DNA of 58,843 bases from Kofleriaceae bacterium (GCA_018058095.1 JAGPCO010000032.1:3459-62301); one strand, 5' to 3'; positions 50,280-58,640 are shown, numbered from the stretch's first letter. Program-made: numbers and translations. The notes: generated by a model not told the origin, from the letters alone.

Positions 50280-51158
50280 CTAGCGGCTCTTGGTCTCGAT
50301 GGCCGGGATGATCTTCTTGCGGACCAGATCCTCGACGACAGCGGCGACGCAGTCCTCGCGGGCCAGGGCCATGTCCGATGGCGAGGTCGACGCCGACACG
50401 CTGGCCCCTCCGTTGAGGAAGCCGAACATGCTCTTGTCGGGGAACGTGGCGATCAACATGCTGATCTTGCACGAGACGGTGGCCGCCGCGCCTCTTTCTT
50501 TCACGTTCATCTCGGTCAGGGTGCCGTCCACGTGGAAGCCGACCACCCCCTTCTTGTCGAGGTCGGCCTTGCTCGGCGACTTGCCGCCGGGCCACGCCGT
50601 GGACATGTCCTTGGCGGTCTTGGTGAAGGTCTTCAGCGCGGTCTTCCGCATGAGATCCTTCATCTTTTGCGCGTCCTCCGTGGGCTTGGACCCCATCGGC
50701 CCGAGGTCGATGAAGATGCGCCCGACCGCGCCGCCGCTGCTGCCCGCGCTCGCCCCGGCCAGGGCTCGCAGCGCCTCGGCCGAGGCCCGGGCCGGCTTGC
50801 GCACCAGGTCCGCACTGTCCTTCTGTGCAGCCTTGTCGAGCGCAGCCACGGCGAGGTCGCGCGTGGCGGCCTTGGTCTGCGCGGTGACCAGCTTGCCCAG
50901 GCCGACCGCGGCCGCCGCGCGCACGTTCTTGTCGCCATCCGACAGCGCCGCGATCAGCGCCGGCACGCCGCGGGCGTCGCCAAGGCTGCTGAGGCTGAGC
51001 GCCGCCGACAGGCGAAGCTTGTAGTCCGACCCGCCACGCAGCTTGCCGATGAGGTCACCGACGCGATCGGCCCGTGCCGGCGCCGCCGCCGTGAGCAGCA
51101 CCGCCAGCACCGCCAGCACCCTCAGCGCGACCGGGCCACGGCGCGGCTGGCGGGCCAC
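50280..51158 (-). CDS. exported HEAT-repeat protein, first gene of the HAMP cluster
   Basis: A 292-aa protein from the GTG chosen. The signal peptide is VARQPRRGPVALRVLAVLAV then LLTAAAPARA. HEAT-like helical repeats follow (KLRLSAALSLSSLGDARGVP, KNVRAAAAVGLGKLVTA). A separate alpha/beta domain from about residue 145 contains GRIFIDLGPMGSKPTE and VVGFHVDGTLTEMNVKERG. An earlier TTG at 51257 is in frame (325 aa) but would bury the signal peptide; neither has a clear ribosome site. It is exported, so it could be a ligand or cofactor of the HAMP membrane proteins encoded directly after it. No family is recognised for the C-terminal domain. Confidence 0.72.
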   Translation of the reverse strand: MARQPRRGPVALRVLAVLAVLLTAAAPARADRVGDLIGKLRGGSDYKLRLSAALSLSSLGDARGVPALIAALSDGDKNVRAAAAVGLGKLVTAQTKAATRDLAVAALDKAAQKDSADLVRKPARASAEALRALAGASAGSSGGAVGRIFIDLGPMGSKPTEDAQKMKDLMRKTALKTFTKTAKDMSTAWPGGKSPSKADLDKKGVVGFHVDGTLTEMNVKERGAAATVSCKISMLIATFPDKSMFGFLNGGASVSASTSPSDMALAREDCVAAVVEDLVRKKIIPAIETKSR

Positions 51159-51360
51159 GAGCAGCAGACGCGAGGAAGGCGAGGCAGGGGCTGGCACGGA
51201 GGATTGGACGAGCCGGTCGATGCGGCCTTCACCGCGACGACGTGATCCGAAGCTCAACGGTAAGCGGCGCGGGCCGCGCTCGCAAGGTGCCCGGCGAGAT
51301 CGGCGAGGCCCGACGAGGTGGGCGGGTGTGGGCGCGCGCCGTCGGAGTGGTCGCTGGGGA
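51159..51360. other. intergenic gap before the HEAT/HAMP operon
   Basis: About 200 bases between the gamma-carbonic-anhydrase-like gene and the chosen HEAT start, both genes on the minus strand. If the earlier TTG at 51257 is used, the gap is about 100 bases. I see no gene, hairpin or clear promoter. Confidence 0.5.
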
Positions 51361-51876
51361 CTACCCCGCCAGGTATCGTTCGGTCAGCTCGACGTAGTGC
51401 GCCGCCGAGCTGGCGATCCACGCCCGCTCCTCGGCGCTGACCGGGCGCTTGACCCGGGCCGGCGAGCCGACCACCAGCGACCCGGGCGGCACCCGCGTGC
51501 CCGGCGTGACCAGCGCACCAGCCCCGACGATCGAGCCGGCGCCGATGTGGGCCCGGTCCATCACGATCGCGCCCATGCCGATGATGCAGTCGTCGTCCAC
51601 CGTGCAGGCGTGCAGGATGACGTTGTGACCGACCGTGACCCGATCGCCGACCACGGTCCCGGCGACGTCGTGGGTCACGTGCACCACCGAGTTGTCCTGG
51701 ATCGACGTGTGCGCGCCGATGCGGATCGGCATGCTGTCAGCGCGGATGACCGTGCCGAACCACACCGACGAGCCGGCGCCGATGCTGGCGTCCCCGATGA
51801 CCGTGGCGTTGTCGGCGATGAAGGCGCCAGCGGCGATCGACGGAGCGGCGCCAGCGAAGGGGCGGATGATCGACAT
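51361..51876 (-). CDS. gamma-carbonic-anhydrase-like hexapeptide protein
   Basis: A 171-aa left-handed beta-helix protein with hexapeptide turns (FIADNATVIGDASIGAGSSV, RIGAHTSIQDNSVVHV, GDRVTVGHNVILHACTV, CIIGMGAIVMD). The three zinc-binding His of the YrdA/gamma-CA family are present in VVHVTH, TVGHN and ILHACT. Family members act as carbonic anhydrases or in acyl transfer; many are inactive, and the catalytic Glu loop is not obvious here. The ATG was chosen from the family N-terminus (SIIRPFAGAAP). Confidence 0.9.
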   Translation of the reverse strand: MSIIRPFAGAAPSIAAGAFIADNATVIGDASIGAGSSVWFGTVIRADSMPIRIGAHTSIQDNSVVHVTHDVAGTVVGDRVTVGHNVILHACTVDDDCIIGMGAIVMDRAHIGAGSIVGAGALVTPGTRVPPGSLVVGSPARVKRPVSAEERAWIASSAAHYVELTERYLAG

Positions 51877-51886
51877 GGGCCGCACT

Positions 51887-52333
51887 CTACTCCGCGCCGC
51901 CGGGGCGCGCCGGCGCCGCGCCGCGGCTCGGCGTCGACGGCGCCGCGCCGCCGCGGCGCAGGGCCCGCGCCGCCAGCGTGGCGCCCAGGCCGGCGCCGAT
52001 GGCGTCGGCCACGAGGTCGGCCAGCGAGCTGTCCCGACCTGGCACCGACGCCTGGTGCAGCTCGTCGACGACCCCGAAGCCGATCGCCAGCCCGACCGCC
52101 AGCACCAGGCGCCTCCAGCCGCGCCCGGCCGCCGTCGCCTGCGCCAGCAGCGCGGCCAGCACCAGCCAGGCCAGCGCGTGCTCGAGCTTGTCGAGGCCGT
52201 CCATCGGCGACGGCGGCAGGGCGTCGCCTGGGGTGTGCGAGGCCACGGTCAGCGCGACCATCACCAGCAACGCCCCCACCGCGCCCAGCGCCCGCGCGTG
52301 CAGCAGGCGGCTTGGCAGGGAGCCGGGCGGCAT
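51887..52333 (-). CDS. VanZ-like family membrane protein
   Basis: A 148-aa protein with about four TM segments. It contains LDKLEHALAWLVLAALLAQA and GFGVVDELHQASVPGRDSSL then DLVADAIGAGLGATLAA, the Asp-x-x-x-His-Ala and DELHQ-x-x-PGR-x-x-x-x-D signature of VanZ-like proteins. The VanZ family is linked to low-level teicoplanin resistance, but most relatives have no known role. The ATG overlaps the stop of the PDZ-thioredoxin gene by one base. Confidence 0.88.
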   Translation of the reverse strand: MPPGSLPSRLLHARALGAVGALLVMVALTVASHTPGDALPPSPMDGLDKLEHALAWLVLAALLAQATAAGRGWRRLVLAVGLAIGFGVVDELHQASVPGRDSSLADLVADAIGAGLGATLAARALRRGGAAPSTPSRGAAPARPGGAE

Positions 52334-53163
52334 CAGCGCCGGCGCATCGCCCGCGCCGCCGCCGCGGTCACGTCGTCGAGCGCGTCACGCTCGGACAGCT
52401 CGGCGGCGTCGAGCAGGGCGGCGTGCCGGACCACTCCGCGTGGGTCGGTCACCACCACGGTCATCCCGCCCGGGCTGATCACGAACTGCCGGATCACGTC
52501 GCCCAGCCCGCCCGGCCGGCGGGTCGGGTCGAGCAGCAGCGACACCAGGAGTGGGGTGCGGCCGAGGAAGGCGCGGCCGACCGGCAGCTCGGCGCCGGCG
52601 ACGGCGAACAGGGTCAGCGCCGAGGCCGGCTGCCGCCGCGCCCACTGGCCGAGGTCGTCGAGCGCGGCCACACACTCGGCGCAGCCGAGCTCGAAGAACA
52701 CCAGCACCCCGACCCGGCCGCGCAGCGCGCGATCGTCGATCCAGCGCCCGTCGTCGGCGCGCTGCAGCAGCCAGCCCGGCGCGCGCCGGCCGACCAGGCG
52801 GTTGTGCAGCAGCTCGTCGTCGCTCGGCTTGACCGTGAGCGTGGTGGTGACCGAGATCAACGCCCCGGCGCGCAGCACGTCGAGCACGACCCGGTCGCCG
52901 GCCTGCCGGCTGCGGATGACCTGGCCGAGGGCGCCGCTGCCGGGGTTGACCGGCACCTGATCGATGCCGAGCACCAGGTCGCCGGCGCGCAGCCCACAGG
53001 CCGACGCCGCCGACCCTTCGTGCACCTCGAGCACGCGCGCGCCGAGGGCGCTGCCGGAGTCGTCGTAGGTGATCCCGAGCCAGGGCACCTCGGCGCGGGC
53101 GGCGGTCGGCGCGAGCACCAGCCCGAGCACGAACCCCACGGCGACCACCCAGCTGCGAAGCAC
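52333..53163 (-). CDS. exported PDZ-thioredoxin fusion protein
   Basis: A 276-aa protein. Signal peptide LRSWVVAVGFVLGLVLAPTA then ARA. A PDZ domain (about 40-110) has RVLEVHEGSAASACGLRAGD and VLGIDQVPVNPGSG. A thioredoxin/redoxin-like fold from about 125 has VLVFFELGCAECVAALDDLG. The active pair is CAEC in place of CGPC. PDZ on a thiol protein suggests it is aimed at peptide C-termini in the periplasm. GTG start. It is coupled to the VanZ-like gene by a TGATG overlap. Confidence 0.85.
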   Translation of the reverse strand: MLRSWVVAVGFVLGLVLAPTAARAEVPWLGITYDDSGSALGARVLEVHEGSAASACGLRAGDLVLGIDQVPVNPGSGALGQVIRSRQAGDRVVLDVLRAGALISVTTTLTVKPSDDELLHNRLVGRRAPGWLLQRADDGRWIDDRALRGRVGVLVFFELGCAECVAALDDLGQWARRQPASALTLFAVAGAELPVGRAFLGRTPLLVSLLLDPTRRPGGLGDVIRQFVISPGGMTVVVTDPRGVVRHAALLDAAELSERDALDDVTAAAARAMRRR

Positions 53164-53194
53164 GCGGTGAATCTAACCCCGACCCGGGTCGTGG

Positions 53195-54199
53195 TCACGC
53201 CCGTTTCCTCGGCCCCGGGCCGACGCCGCCATGGTCGCGGAACCACGCCACCGCGCTGGCCACGGTCTGGTCGAGCGACGTGACCGGCATGCCGAGCGCG
53301 CGCGCCTTGCGGGTGTCGTACCAGACCCGACGGGTCGCGTAGTCGGCCGACTGCCGGGTCAGCCGGGGCGGGCGCCCGAACCGATCGGCGACCGCCTCCT
53401 CGGCCCAGCCGACCGCTCGCACGATCGCGGCCGGCAGGGCGCGGCAGATCGGCGGCAGACCGGCGACCCGGCACAGCACCTGGTAGAACTCGCGGTACGT
53501 CACGTTGTGGGCGCCGGCGATGTAGCGCTCACCGAGCGCGCCCCGCTCCTCGGCCAGCAGGTGACAGGCCGCGACGTCGTCGACGTCGACCGCGCAGAAG
53601 CCACCCGGTGGCAGGCCGGGCACACGTCCGGCCAGGGCCTCGACGATGAGGCGCCCGGTCGGGGTCGGTCCGAGGTCGCGCGGGCCGAACGGGAAGGCCG
53701 GGCAGACGATGACGATGGGCGCGCCCGCCGCCGCCATGTCCTGCGCCTGCCGATCGGACAGGTACTTCGAGCGGACGTAAGCGTTGCCCTGGCGCCAGCC
53801 GGTGAACGGCGTCGACTCGTCGGCCAGCCCGCCGTCGGCGCGCCAGCCGATGGCGGCGATCGACGAGGTGTGGATGATGCGCCGGGCCCCGGCGCGATGG
53901 GCGGCGCCGAGCACGCGCCGGCTGCCCTCGACGTTGACGTCGTACAGCACCTGATCGTCGGGCATCCACAGGCGGTAGATCGCCGCCAGGTGGTAGACGA
54001 CGTCACACCCGGCCACGGCGCGCGCGACGGCGCCGGCGTCGAGCACCGAGCCGACCTGCTGCTCGACCTCGAGCCCGGCCAGCGCCCGGGTGTCGCCGCC
54101 CGGCTCGACCAGCACCCGCACCGCCCGCCCACGCGCCAGCAGCGCCCGCACCACCGCCGAGCCGATGAACCCGGCGCCGCCGGTGACGAGGGTGACCAT
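53195..54199 (-). CDS. NAD-dependent epimerase/dehydratase, HpnA-like
   Basis: A 334-aa extended short-chain dehydrogenase. It has the Rossmann motif TLVTGGAGFIGSAVVRALLA, then DVVYHLAAIYRLWMPDD, VNVEGSRRVLGAAHRAGARR and active-site YVRSKYLSDR (Tyr-x-x-x-Lys). It also has PAFPFGPRDLGPTPTGRLIV and VDVDDVAACHLLAEERGALG. The AAIYRLW and PTPTGR features match HpnA, the hopanoid-associated sugar epimerase. No other hopanoid genes are in the window, so an unspecified sugar-nucleotide or sterol-type dehydratase remains possible. The ATG lies seven bases after TATAGT, so translation is probably leaderless. Confidence 0.85.
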   Translation of the reverse strand: MVTLVTGGAGFIGSAVVRALLARGRAVRVLVEPGGDTRALAGLEVEQQVGSVLDAGAVARAVAGCDVVYHLAAIYRLWMPDDQVLYDVNVEGSRRVLGAAHRAGARRIIHTSSIAAIGWRADGGLADESTPFTGWRQGNAYVRSKYLSDRQAQDMAAAGAPIVIVCPAFPFGPRDLGPTPTGRLIVEALAGRVPGLPPGGFCAVDVDDVAACHLLAEERGALGERYIAGAHNVTYREFYQVLCRVAGLPPICRALPAAIVRAVGWAEEAVADRFGRPPRLTRQSADYATRRVWYDTRKARALGMPVTSLDQTVASAVAWFRDHGGVGPGPRKRA

Positions 54200-54206
54200 G
54201 GCGGCG

Positions 54207-54212
54207 ACTATA
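54207..54212 (-). promoter_or_regulatory. -10 element (TATAGT) of a leaderless hpnA-like promoter
   Basis: On the minus strand TATAGT ends seven bases before the ATG at 54199, identical in hexamer and spacing to the ECF sigma promoter. No strong -35 is seen. Confidence 0.5.
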
Positions 54213-54264
54213 TAAAGGATGTGGGGCCCTCGCCTGTATTCAGATGTAGGTGTGAGTAGGTTTT

Positions 54265-54293
54265 TTGACTTCACCTGACCACAGCGTGATCAT
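54265..54293 (+). promoter_or_regulatory. candidate promoter of the PilZ gene (TTGACT-N17-GATCAT)
   Basis: TTGACT (54265-54270) and GATCAT (54288-54293) are 17 bases apart, and the GTG follows six bases later, a leaderless layout. An 8-bp inverted repeat (TCACCTGA at 54271-54278 and TCAGGTGA at 54312-54319) surrounds the transcription start and could be an operator. Confidence 0.45.
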
Positions 54294-54299
54294 TTCCAG

Positions 54300-54749
54300 G
54301 TGAAGCCCTCCTCAGGTGACGTCCTCGGCCCTCCTCTCGACGACGCTGGTGGTGATGCGAGGGCGGCGGCGCCGGCGCGCGACCGGGTGGCCGACCTGGC
54401 CGAGCAGCGCATCCATATTCGCTTCGATAAGCTGTTTCCGGTCGTGGTCGACAGCGAGCTGTTCGGCGAGGCGCCGGCGATCGCCCGCAACATCTCGCGC
54501 GGCGGCATGCTGGTCGAGATGGCGTCGCCGCTGCCGCTCGGCGCCGTGGTCTCGGTCCACTTCCGGACCACGCGCGAGGACGGCTCGGTCGACGAGATCA
54601 TCGCCCGGGCCGAGGTCAAGCATCACTACTGCCTCAACTTCGCGGGGGCCAGCGGCGAGGCGTTCTCGCGCGCCGTCGGCCTGCGCTTCATCGACTTCGA
54701 CGAGCGGCCCTCGCTCGATGGGCTGACCTCGGCCCGCTGGCTGCACTAG
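54300..54749 (+). CDS. PilZ-domain protein
   Basis: A 149-aa protein. After about 35 residues comes a PilZ domain with RIHIRFDKLFPVVVDSELFG, the ARNISRGGMLVEMASPLPLG motif (the second half of the RxxxR-(D/N)xSxxG signature) and VGLRFIDFDERPSLDGL. The first signature residues are RIHIR, so both Arg are kept. It may bind cyclic di-GMP, or be one of the divergent myxobacterial PilZ proteins that do not. GTG start, six bases after a -10-like GATCAT. Confidence 0.85.
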   Translation: MKPSSGDVLGPPLDDAGGDARAAAPARDRVADLAEQRIHIRFDKLFPVVVDSELFGEAPAIARNISRGGMLVEMASPLPLGAVVSVHFRTTREDGSVDEIIARAEVKHHYCLNFAGASGEAFSRAVGLRFIDFDERPSLDGLTSARWLH

Positions 54750-54918
54750 CGGGCTGCTGAGAAACCCGAGCCGGCGGGCAGGACGCTGACCGCGCACCCG
54801 GCGCGGAAATACCCGGGCCGGCCCAGGCGTACCGGGATCGATGTCCACGCGGTCGCGGCGCCGGCTCAGATCGTGGCCGGGATGTTGCGACCGCCAGCCG
54901 GGCACGCTACGCAGCGGG

Positions 54919-56454
54919 GTGACCGTGTCGATCCGTCGCCCTGCCCCGCTCGCCCTGCTCGTGGTCCTCCTCGCCAGCCTCGGCGTGACGGCGGCGCCGC
55001 GCTCGGCCGCGGCCGGCCCCGACGAGGACAAGGCCGACGCCGTGCTGCGCGAGCTGGCCAGCGCCGCCGACGCCTCGACCCGGCTGCGGCTGGCCGCGGA
55101 GCTCACGCCGCTGGCGCCCCGGATCATCCCGCACCTGGCCACCTTCCTGACCCGGACCCGCACCTCGACCGTCGACCAGCGGCGCCTGGTGCTGGTCGGC
55201 ATCCGCGCCTCGGTGCCCGACGCCAAGGGCAAGTTCGAGACCCCCAAGCGGCAGCAGGAGGCGCAGATCCGCGCCGACGAGGCGTTCGACTGGCTGGCCG
55301 AGCTGGTCACCGTCGACGCGGCGACGCCCGGCGCGGCCGAGGTGCTGGCCGACGTCGTGGTGGTACGCGCCCTGGCCGACAGCCGCGAACAGGCCGCGGC
55401 CCAGGTCATCTTCGACGCCGCGTTCGCCGAGCCGACCCAGATCCTGCGCGACGAGTGCGGGCGCCGCCTGCGCAAGATGGCGCCGGTGTCGCTGCCGGCG
55501 CTCATCATCGAGTCGCAAGGCAAGGGCGACCGCAAGCGCTACTCCAACTACCAGCTCGAGCGCCTCGACCGGCAGGACCCGGCCAAGGCGCTGATCGCCG
55601 CGGTCGACGCGCCCGGGCTGGAGGTGGCGATCCTCGACGCGTTCCGGACCAGCCGGCACCGCGAGGCGGTGTACGCCGTGCTGTCGAAGGTCGACGACGA
55701 CGCGCCGGCGGTGCGGGCGGCGGCGCGGGCGGCGTGGATGGCGTACGTGACCGGGCCGCCGCCGCCGCCGGCGCCGAAGAAGAAGATGGTGCTGCCGGGC
55801 GGCAAGCTGGCCAACAAGGAGACGCCCCTGTGGCTGACCTACCGCGAGCTGGCCGACCACGAGCTGCGCGGCCGGCTCGAGCAGCTGCTGGGCGAGGTCA
55901 CCCCCGAGGGCCAGAAGCTCGACCTCGAGGCGGCCAGCAAGCGGCTGTTCGCGCACTTCGACGGCGAGCGGCAGAAGCGCGACGCCGGCCTGCTCGCCAG
56001 CGCGCGCGAGCTGGCCGGCAAGGGCGACCTGGCCGGGGCCGCCGCGGCGTTCGACCGCCTGATCGTGCTCGACCCGGAGCGGCCCGAGCGCGCGGAGATG
56101 GCGCCGGTGTTCCTCGACCTGGGCCGGGCGCTCGGCAAGGACGGCAAGTGGGCCGAGGCGGCCGAGGCGTTCAGCAAGGCGCACGGCCTCGCGCCCGAGG
56201 GCAAGGACGGCGTGCTGGCGCTGGCCGCCCACCACCACGCGCTCGGCAAGGCGCTCGAGGCCGCCGGCAAGGACGGCGACGGCCAGTTCCGCGAGGCGGC
56301 GCGAATCGACCCCAGCTTCCAGGCCGCGGCGGTGGCCGAGGGCGCGGCGCCGCCGAGCGACCGGTCGTGGCTGCTGGCCGCCGGCGCCGGCGCCGCGGTG
56401 GCCGCGCTCGCCCTGTTCGCGGCCGGCATCGTCCGACGCCGCCGGCCGGCCTGA
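54919..56454 (+). CDS. exported protein with HEAT/TPR-like helical repeats and a C-terminal TM
   Basis: A 511-aa protein. Signal peptide LALLVVLLASLGVTAAPRSA. About 40-300 is helical and HEAT-like (LAAELTPLAPRIIPHLATFL, EVLADVVVVRALADSREQAA). A Pro/Lys linker follows (PPPPPAPKKK). Residues 370-480 are TPR-like (FDRLIVLDPERPERAEMAPV, KWAEAAEAFSKAHGLAPEGK). A single TM at about 487-505 ends in RRRRPA, which would hold it in the inner membrane facing outward. The GTG pair at 54919/54925 gives two possible starts. Its stop overlaps the thymidylate kinase ATG by one base, so the two are co-translated. Confidence 0.78.
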   Translation: MTVSIRRPAPLALLVVLLASLGVTAAPRSAAAGPDEDKADAVLRELASAADASTRLRLAAELTPLAPRIIPHLATFLTRTRTSTVDQRRLVLVGIRASVPDAKGKFETPKRQQEAQIRADEAFDWLAELVTVDAATPGAAEVLADVVVVRALADSREQAAAQVIFDAAFAEPTQILRDECGRRLRKMAPVSLPALIIESQGKGDRKRYSNYQLERLDRQDPAKALIAAVDAPGLEVAILDAFRTSRHREAVYAVLSKVDDDAPAVRAAARAAWMAYVTGPPPPPAPKKKMVLPGGKLANKETPLWLTYRELADHELRGRLEQLLGEVTPEGQKLDLEAASKRLFAHFDGERQKRDAGLLASARELAGKGDLAGAAAAFDRLIVLDPERPERAEMAPVFLDLGRALGKDGKWAEAAEAFSKAHGLAPEGKDGVLALAAHHHALGKALEAAGKDGDGQFREAARIDPSFQAAAVAEGAAPPSDRSWLLAAGAGAAVAALALFAAGIVRRRRPA

Positions 56455-57080
56455 TGGCGCCGCTCATCGTCCTCGAGGGCCTCGACGGCGCCGGCACCAC
56501 CAGCCAGGCGCAGCGGCTGGCGACCGCGCTGACCGCGGCCGGCCACCGCGTGCACGTCACGCGCGAGCCCTCGGACGGGCCGATCGGCCGGCTGCTGCGC
56601 GCCATGCTGACCGGGCAGCACGCGCTCGAGGGCCAGGCGCTCGACCAATCGATGTTCTCGCTGCTGTTCGCGGCCGACCGCATGGATCACCTGCAGCGCG
56701 AGGTCGAGCCGGCGCTGGCGGCCGGCGCCATCGTCATCTCCGACCGCTGGTACCACTCGTCGCTGGCCTACCAGGGGACCGGCGCCGAGCGGGCCTGGAT
56801 CCGCACGCTCAACCAGCGGGCCCGGGTGCCGGACCTGACCCTGCTGCTGCGGGTGCGGGCCGAGGTCGCGGCCGCGCGCCGCCACGCCGCCGGGCGCAGC
56901 CAGGAGCTGTTCGAGGACCTGGCCATGCAGGAGCGGGTGGCCGCCGGCTACGACGCGGTCATGGCCGACCTGGCCGCCGCCGGGCAGCCGATCACCATCC
57001 TCGACGGCGAGCAGCCGCTCGACGCCGTCACCGCCGCCATCGTCGCCGCGGTGACGCCGGTGCTGCCCGCGGCCGGGTAG
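56454..57080 (+). CDS. tmk: thymidylate kinase (non-canonical P-loop)
   Basis: A 208-aa dTMP kinase that makes dTDP from dTMP for DNA synthesis. It has the family order: P-loop LEGLDGAGTTSQAQRL, VHVTREPSDGPIGRLLR, DQSMFSLLFAADRMDHLQRE, ISDRWYHSSLAYQ (the DRY-like core) and a lid region RRHAAGRSQELFED. The P-loop is EGLDGAGTTSQ: Thr15 stands where nearly all kinases of this fold have Lys. The remaining motifs are intact, so it is probably still a kinase, perhaps using a lid Arg, as some TMKs do. Overlaps the upstream TM protein gene by one base (TGATG). Confidence 0.93.
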   Translation: MAPLIVLEGLDGAGTTSQAQRLATALTAAGHRVHVTREPSDGPIGRLLRAMLTGQHALEGQALDQSMFSLLFAADRMDHLQREVEPALAAGAIVISDRWYHSSLAYQGTGAERAWIRTLNQRARVPDLTLLLRVRAEVAAARRHAAGRSQELFEDLAMQERVAAGYDAVMADLAAAGQPITILDGEQPLDAVTAAIVAAVTPVLPAAG

Positions 57081-57148
57081 CCGGCGGGCGGGGCCCGGCC
57101 GATCGCAACTATCTTGCGCCCGCGCCGGGCCGGACCGATCGTCGCGCC

Positions 57149-57757
57149 ATGATACGCGCGCTCGTCGCTGCGGCGACGCTGTCCCTGGCCTGCGGGCCGA
57201 AGGTCAAGCTCGACTCGCCGTTCGAGGCCGACGACCCACGGGCCGGGGTGGTGACGCCGACCGATGGCGACGGCGCGGCCGACCCGTCCACGCTGTCGAC
57301 CGCGCCGGCCCGCGTCGACGAGCGCCCGCTCGCACCGGCCGGGGCGCGCGCGCGCACCGGCACCATCGATCGGACCCGCCTGTTCGGCGTGCTCGACGGC
57401 GGGCCCGGCCTGTTCCTTCGCGGGTTCGAGGTCGTCAGCGCGCTGCAGGACGAGCGCTTCGTCGGCTGGCAGCTGGTGCAGGTGCTCGACGACAGCTCCC
57501 CGCTGGCCCAGGTCGACGTCGAGCCGGGCGACATCCTGCTCGCGGTCAACGGCCTGTCGGTGTCGCGGCCCGATCAGCTCATGGTGGTGTGGGACGGCCT
57601 GCGCACCGCCAACCAGCTGGTGTGTGACCTGCGCCGGGGCGACAGCCGCCTGCAGCTGCGCTTCGCCATCGAGCCCGCCGTCGGCCGCACCCCGCCCGAC
57701 CTGCCGGTGACCCAGGTCGGCCCGGGCGCGGGCGCCGCCGCCCCGACCGCGCGCTAG
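57149..57757 (+). CDS. PDZ-domain lipoprotein (GspC-like)
   Basis: A 202-aa protein. Short signal peptide ending LACG (Cys15), then a disordered linker of about 60 residues. Next is RLFGVLDGGPGLFLRGFEVV and a PDZ domain with VGWQLVQVLDDSSPLAQVDV and PGDILLAVNGLSVSRPDQLM. The order of a short beta block and a C-terminal PDZ resembles the GspC/PilP type of secretion-system proteins. No type II secretion genes are nearby, so the role is open. Confidence 0.82.
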   Translation: MIRALVAAATLSLACGPKVKLDSPFEADDPRAGVVTPTDGDGAADPSTLSTAPARVDERPLAPAGARARTGTIDRTRLFGVLDGGPGLFLRGFEVVSALQDERFVGWQLVQVLDDSSPLAQVDVEPGDILLAVNGLSVSRPDQLMVVWDGLRTANQLVCDLRRGDSRLQLRFAIEPAVGRTPPDLPVTQVGPGAGAAAPTAR

Positions 57758-57826
57758 GAGTCCGACCCCGTATTCTGGGCGCCGCGACGGCCGGACTCGC
57801 TCAGGCCTCATCGCGGCGGGGCACCG

Positions 57827-58627
57827 TCATCGCGCGCGTGGAGGGCGTGGAGGCCGTCGGTCCAGCAGCTCGGCCGGGTCGATCGGCCCGCCGGCGCGGA
57901 GCCAGCCCTCGCGCGCGAGCCAGGTCGTGGGCCCAGACACCGGCCGCGCTCCGCCCAGCGGCGGAGACTGGCCGTTGTCGAACCATCGACCCGACGACCA
58001 GCGGTCGGGCTCGAAGAAGCGCAGGCGCTGGCGTAGCTGGCCGCGGTTCGCCTGCCAATCCCGGATGGAATGACTCACGTGGTTGAACAGGACGTAGCGC
58101 AGCGTGTTGCGCATCTGCGTCGGTGAGGTGACGGGGCGGGCGTGGTAGCGGTCGGCGAAGACCCGGCCGCGCCGGGCGAAGGCCTTGTTCCAGCCGCGGG
58201 CGAGGCGGATCGCCAGCCCCTTCATGCCGCGCGAGAGCGCGGTGTCATCGTCGGCCTCGACGATGAGATGGAGGTGGTTGCCCTCGAGGGCGTAGTGCAG
58301 GACGCGGAAGCCGGTGACGCGGGTGTGGTCGCGCGCGCCGGTCAGGGCGCGTTCCAGGACCTCGAGGCCGGCGCGGGTGCGCAACCTGGGCAGGGTGTCG
58401 ACGGTGCGCAGGCTGACGTGGTGGACGGTGGTCCTCGCGAAGCGAGGTCTTCGGCAGCGCTTGACCGAGTTGCGGTGCTGCAGGGGCGGCCGGCCGCGCC
58501 GGCGCCGTCGCGGCCGTCGCGGTGGCGTGGTGATGCCGCGCACGAGGTCGTCGAAGCTGACCTGGGCCCCGGCCGGCACGGCGCGGCGACGCCGGTCGCT
58601 GCGGGGGCGAGCCGCGGGCGAGAACAT
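57827..58627 (-). CDS. RAYT/Y1-type (REP-associated tyrosine) transposase
   Basis: A 266-aa protein with the single-strand HUH-nuclease fold. The metal-binding HUH is NHLHLIVE (His118, His120) in VLHYALEGNHLHLIVE. GRVFADRYHARPVTSPTQM and LRYVLFNHVSHSIRDW match the second half of the Y1_Tnp/RAYT family. The nucleophile is probably Tyr178, with Tyr161 an alternative. The N-terminus is Arg-rich. RAYTs cut and rejoin REP palindromes; an inverted repeat lies upstream. The ATG follows TATATA by eight bases. A homologue of this length is usually a single-copy, domesticated gene. Confidence 0.88.
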   Translation of the reverse strand: MFSPAARPRSDRRRRAVPAGAQVSFDDLVRGITTPPRRPRRRRRGRPPLQHRNSVKRCRRPRFARTTVHHVSLRTVDTLPRLRTRAGLEVLERALTGARDHTRVTGFRVLHYALEGNHLHLIVEADDDTALSRGMKGLAIRLARGWNKAFARRGRVFADRYHARPVTSPTQMRNTLRYVLFNHVSHSIRDWQANRGQLRQRLRFFEPDRWSSGRWFDNGQSPPLGGARPVSGPTTWLAREGWLRAGGPIDPAELLDRRPPRPPRAR

Positions 58628-58640
58628 TTAGAGCGTATAT

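Noticed and set aside
53195-54199. A hopanoid biosynthesis cluster
   Set aside because: Only the HpnA-like gene is present; none of the squalene-hopene cyclase or other hpn genes are in the window.
54225-54300. Horizontally acquired AT-rich segment
   Set aside because: The lower GC is limited to the divergent promoter region and is normal for one.
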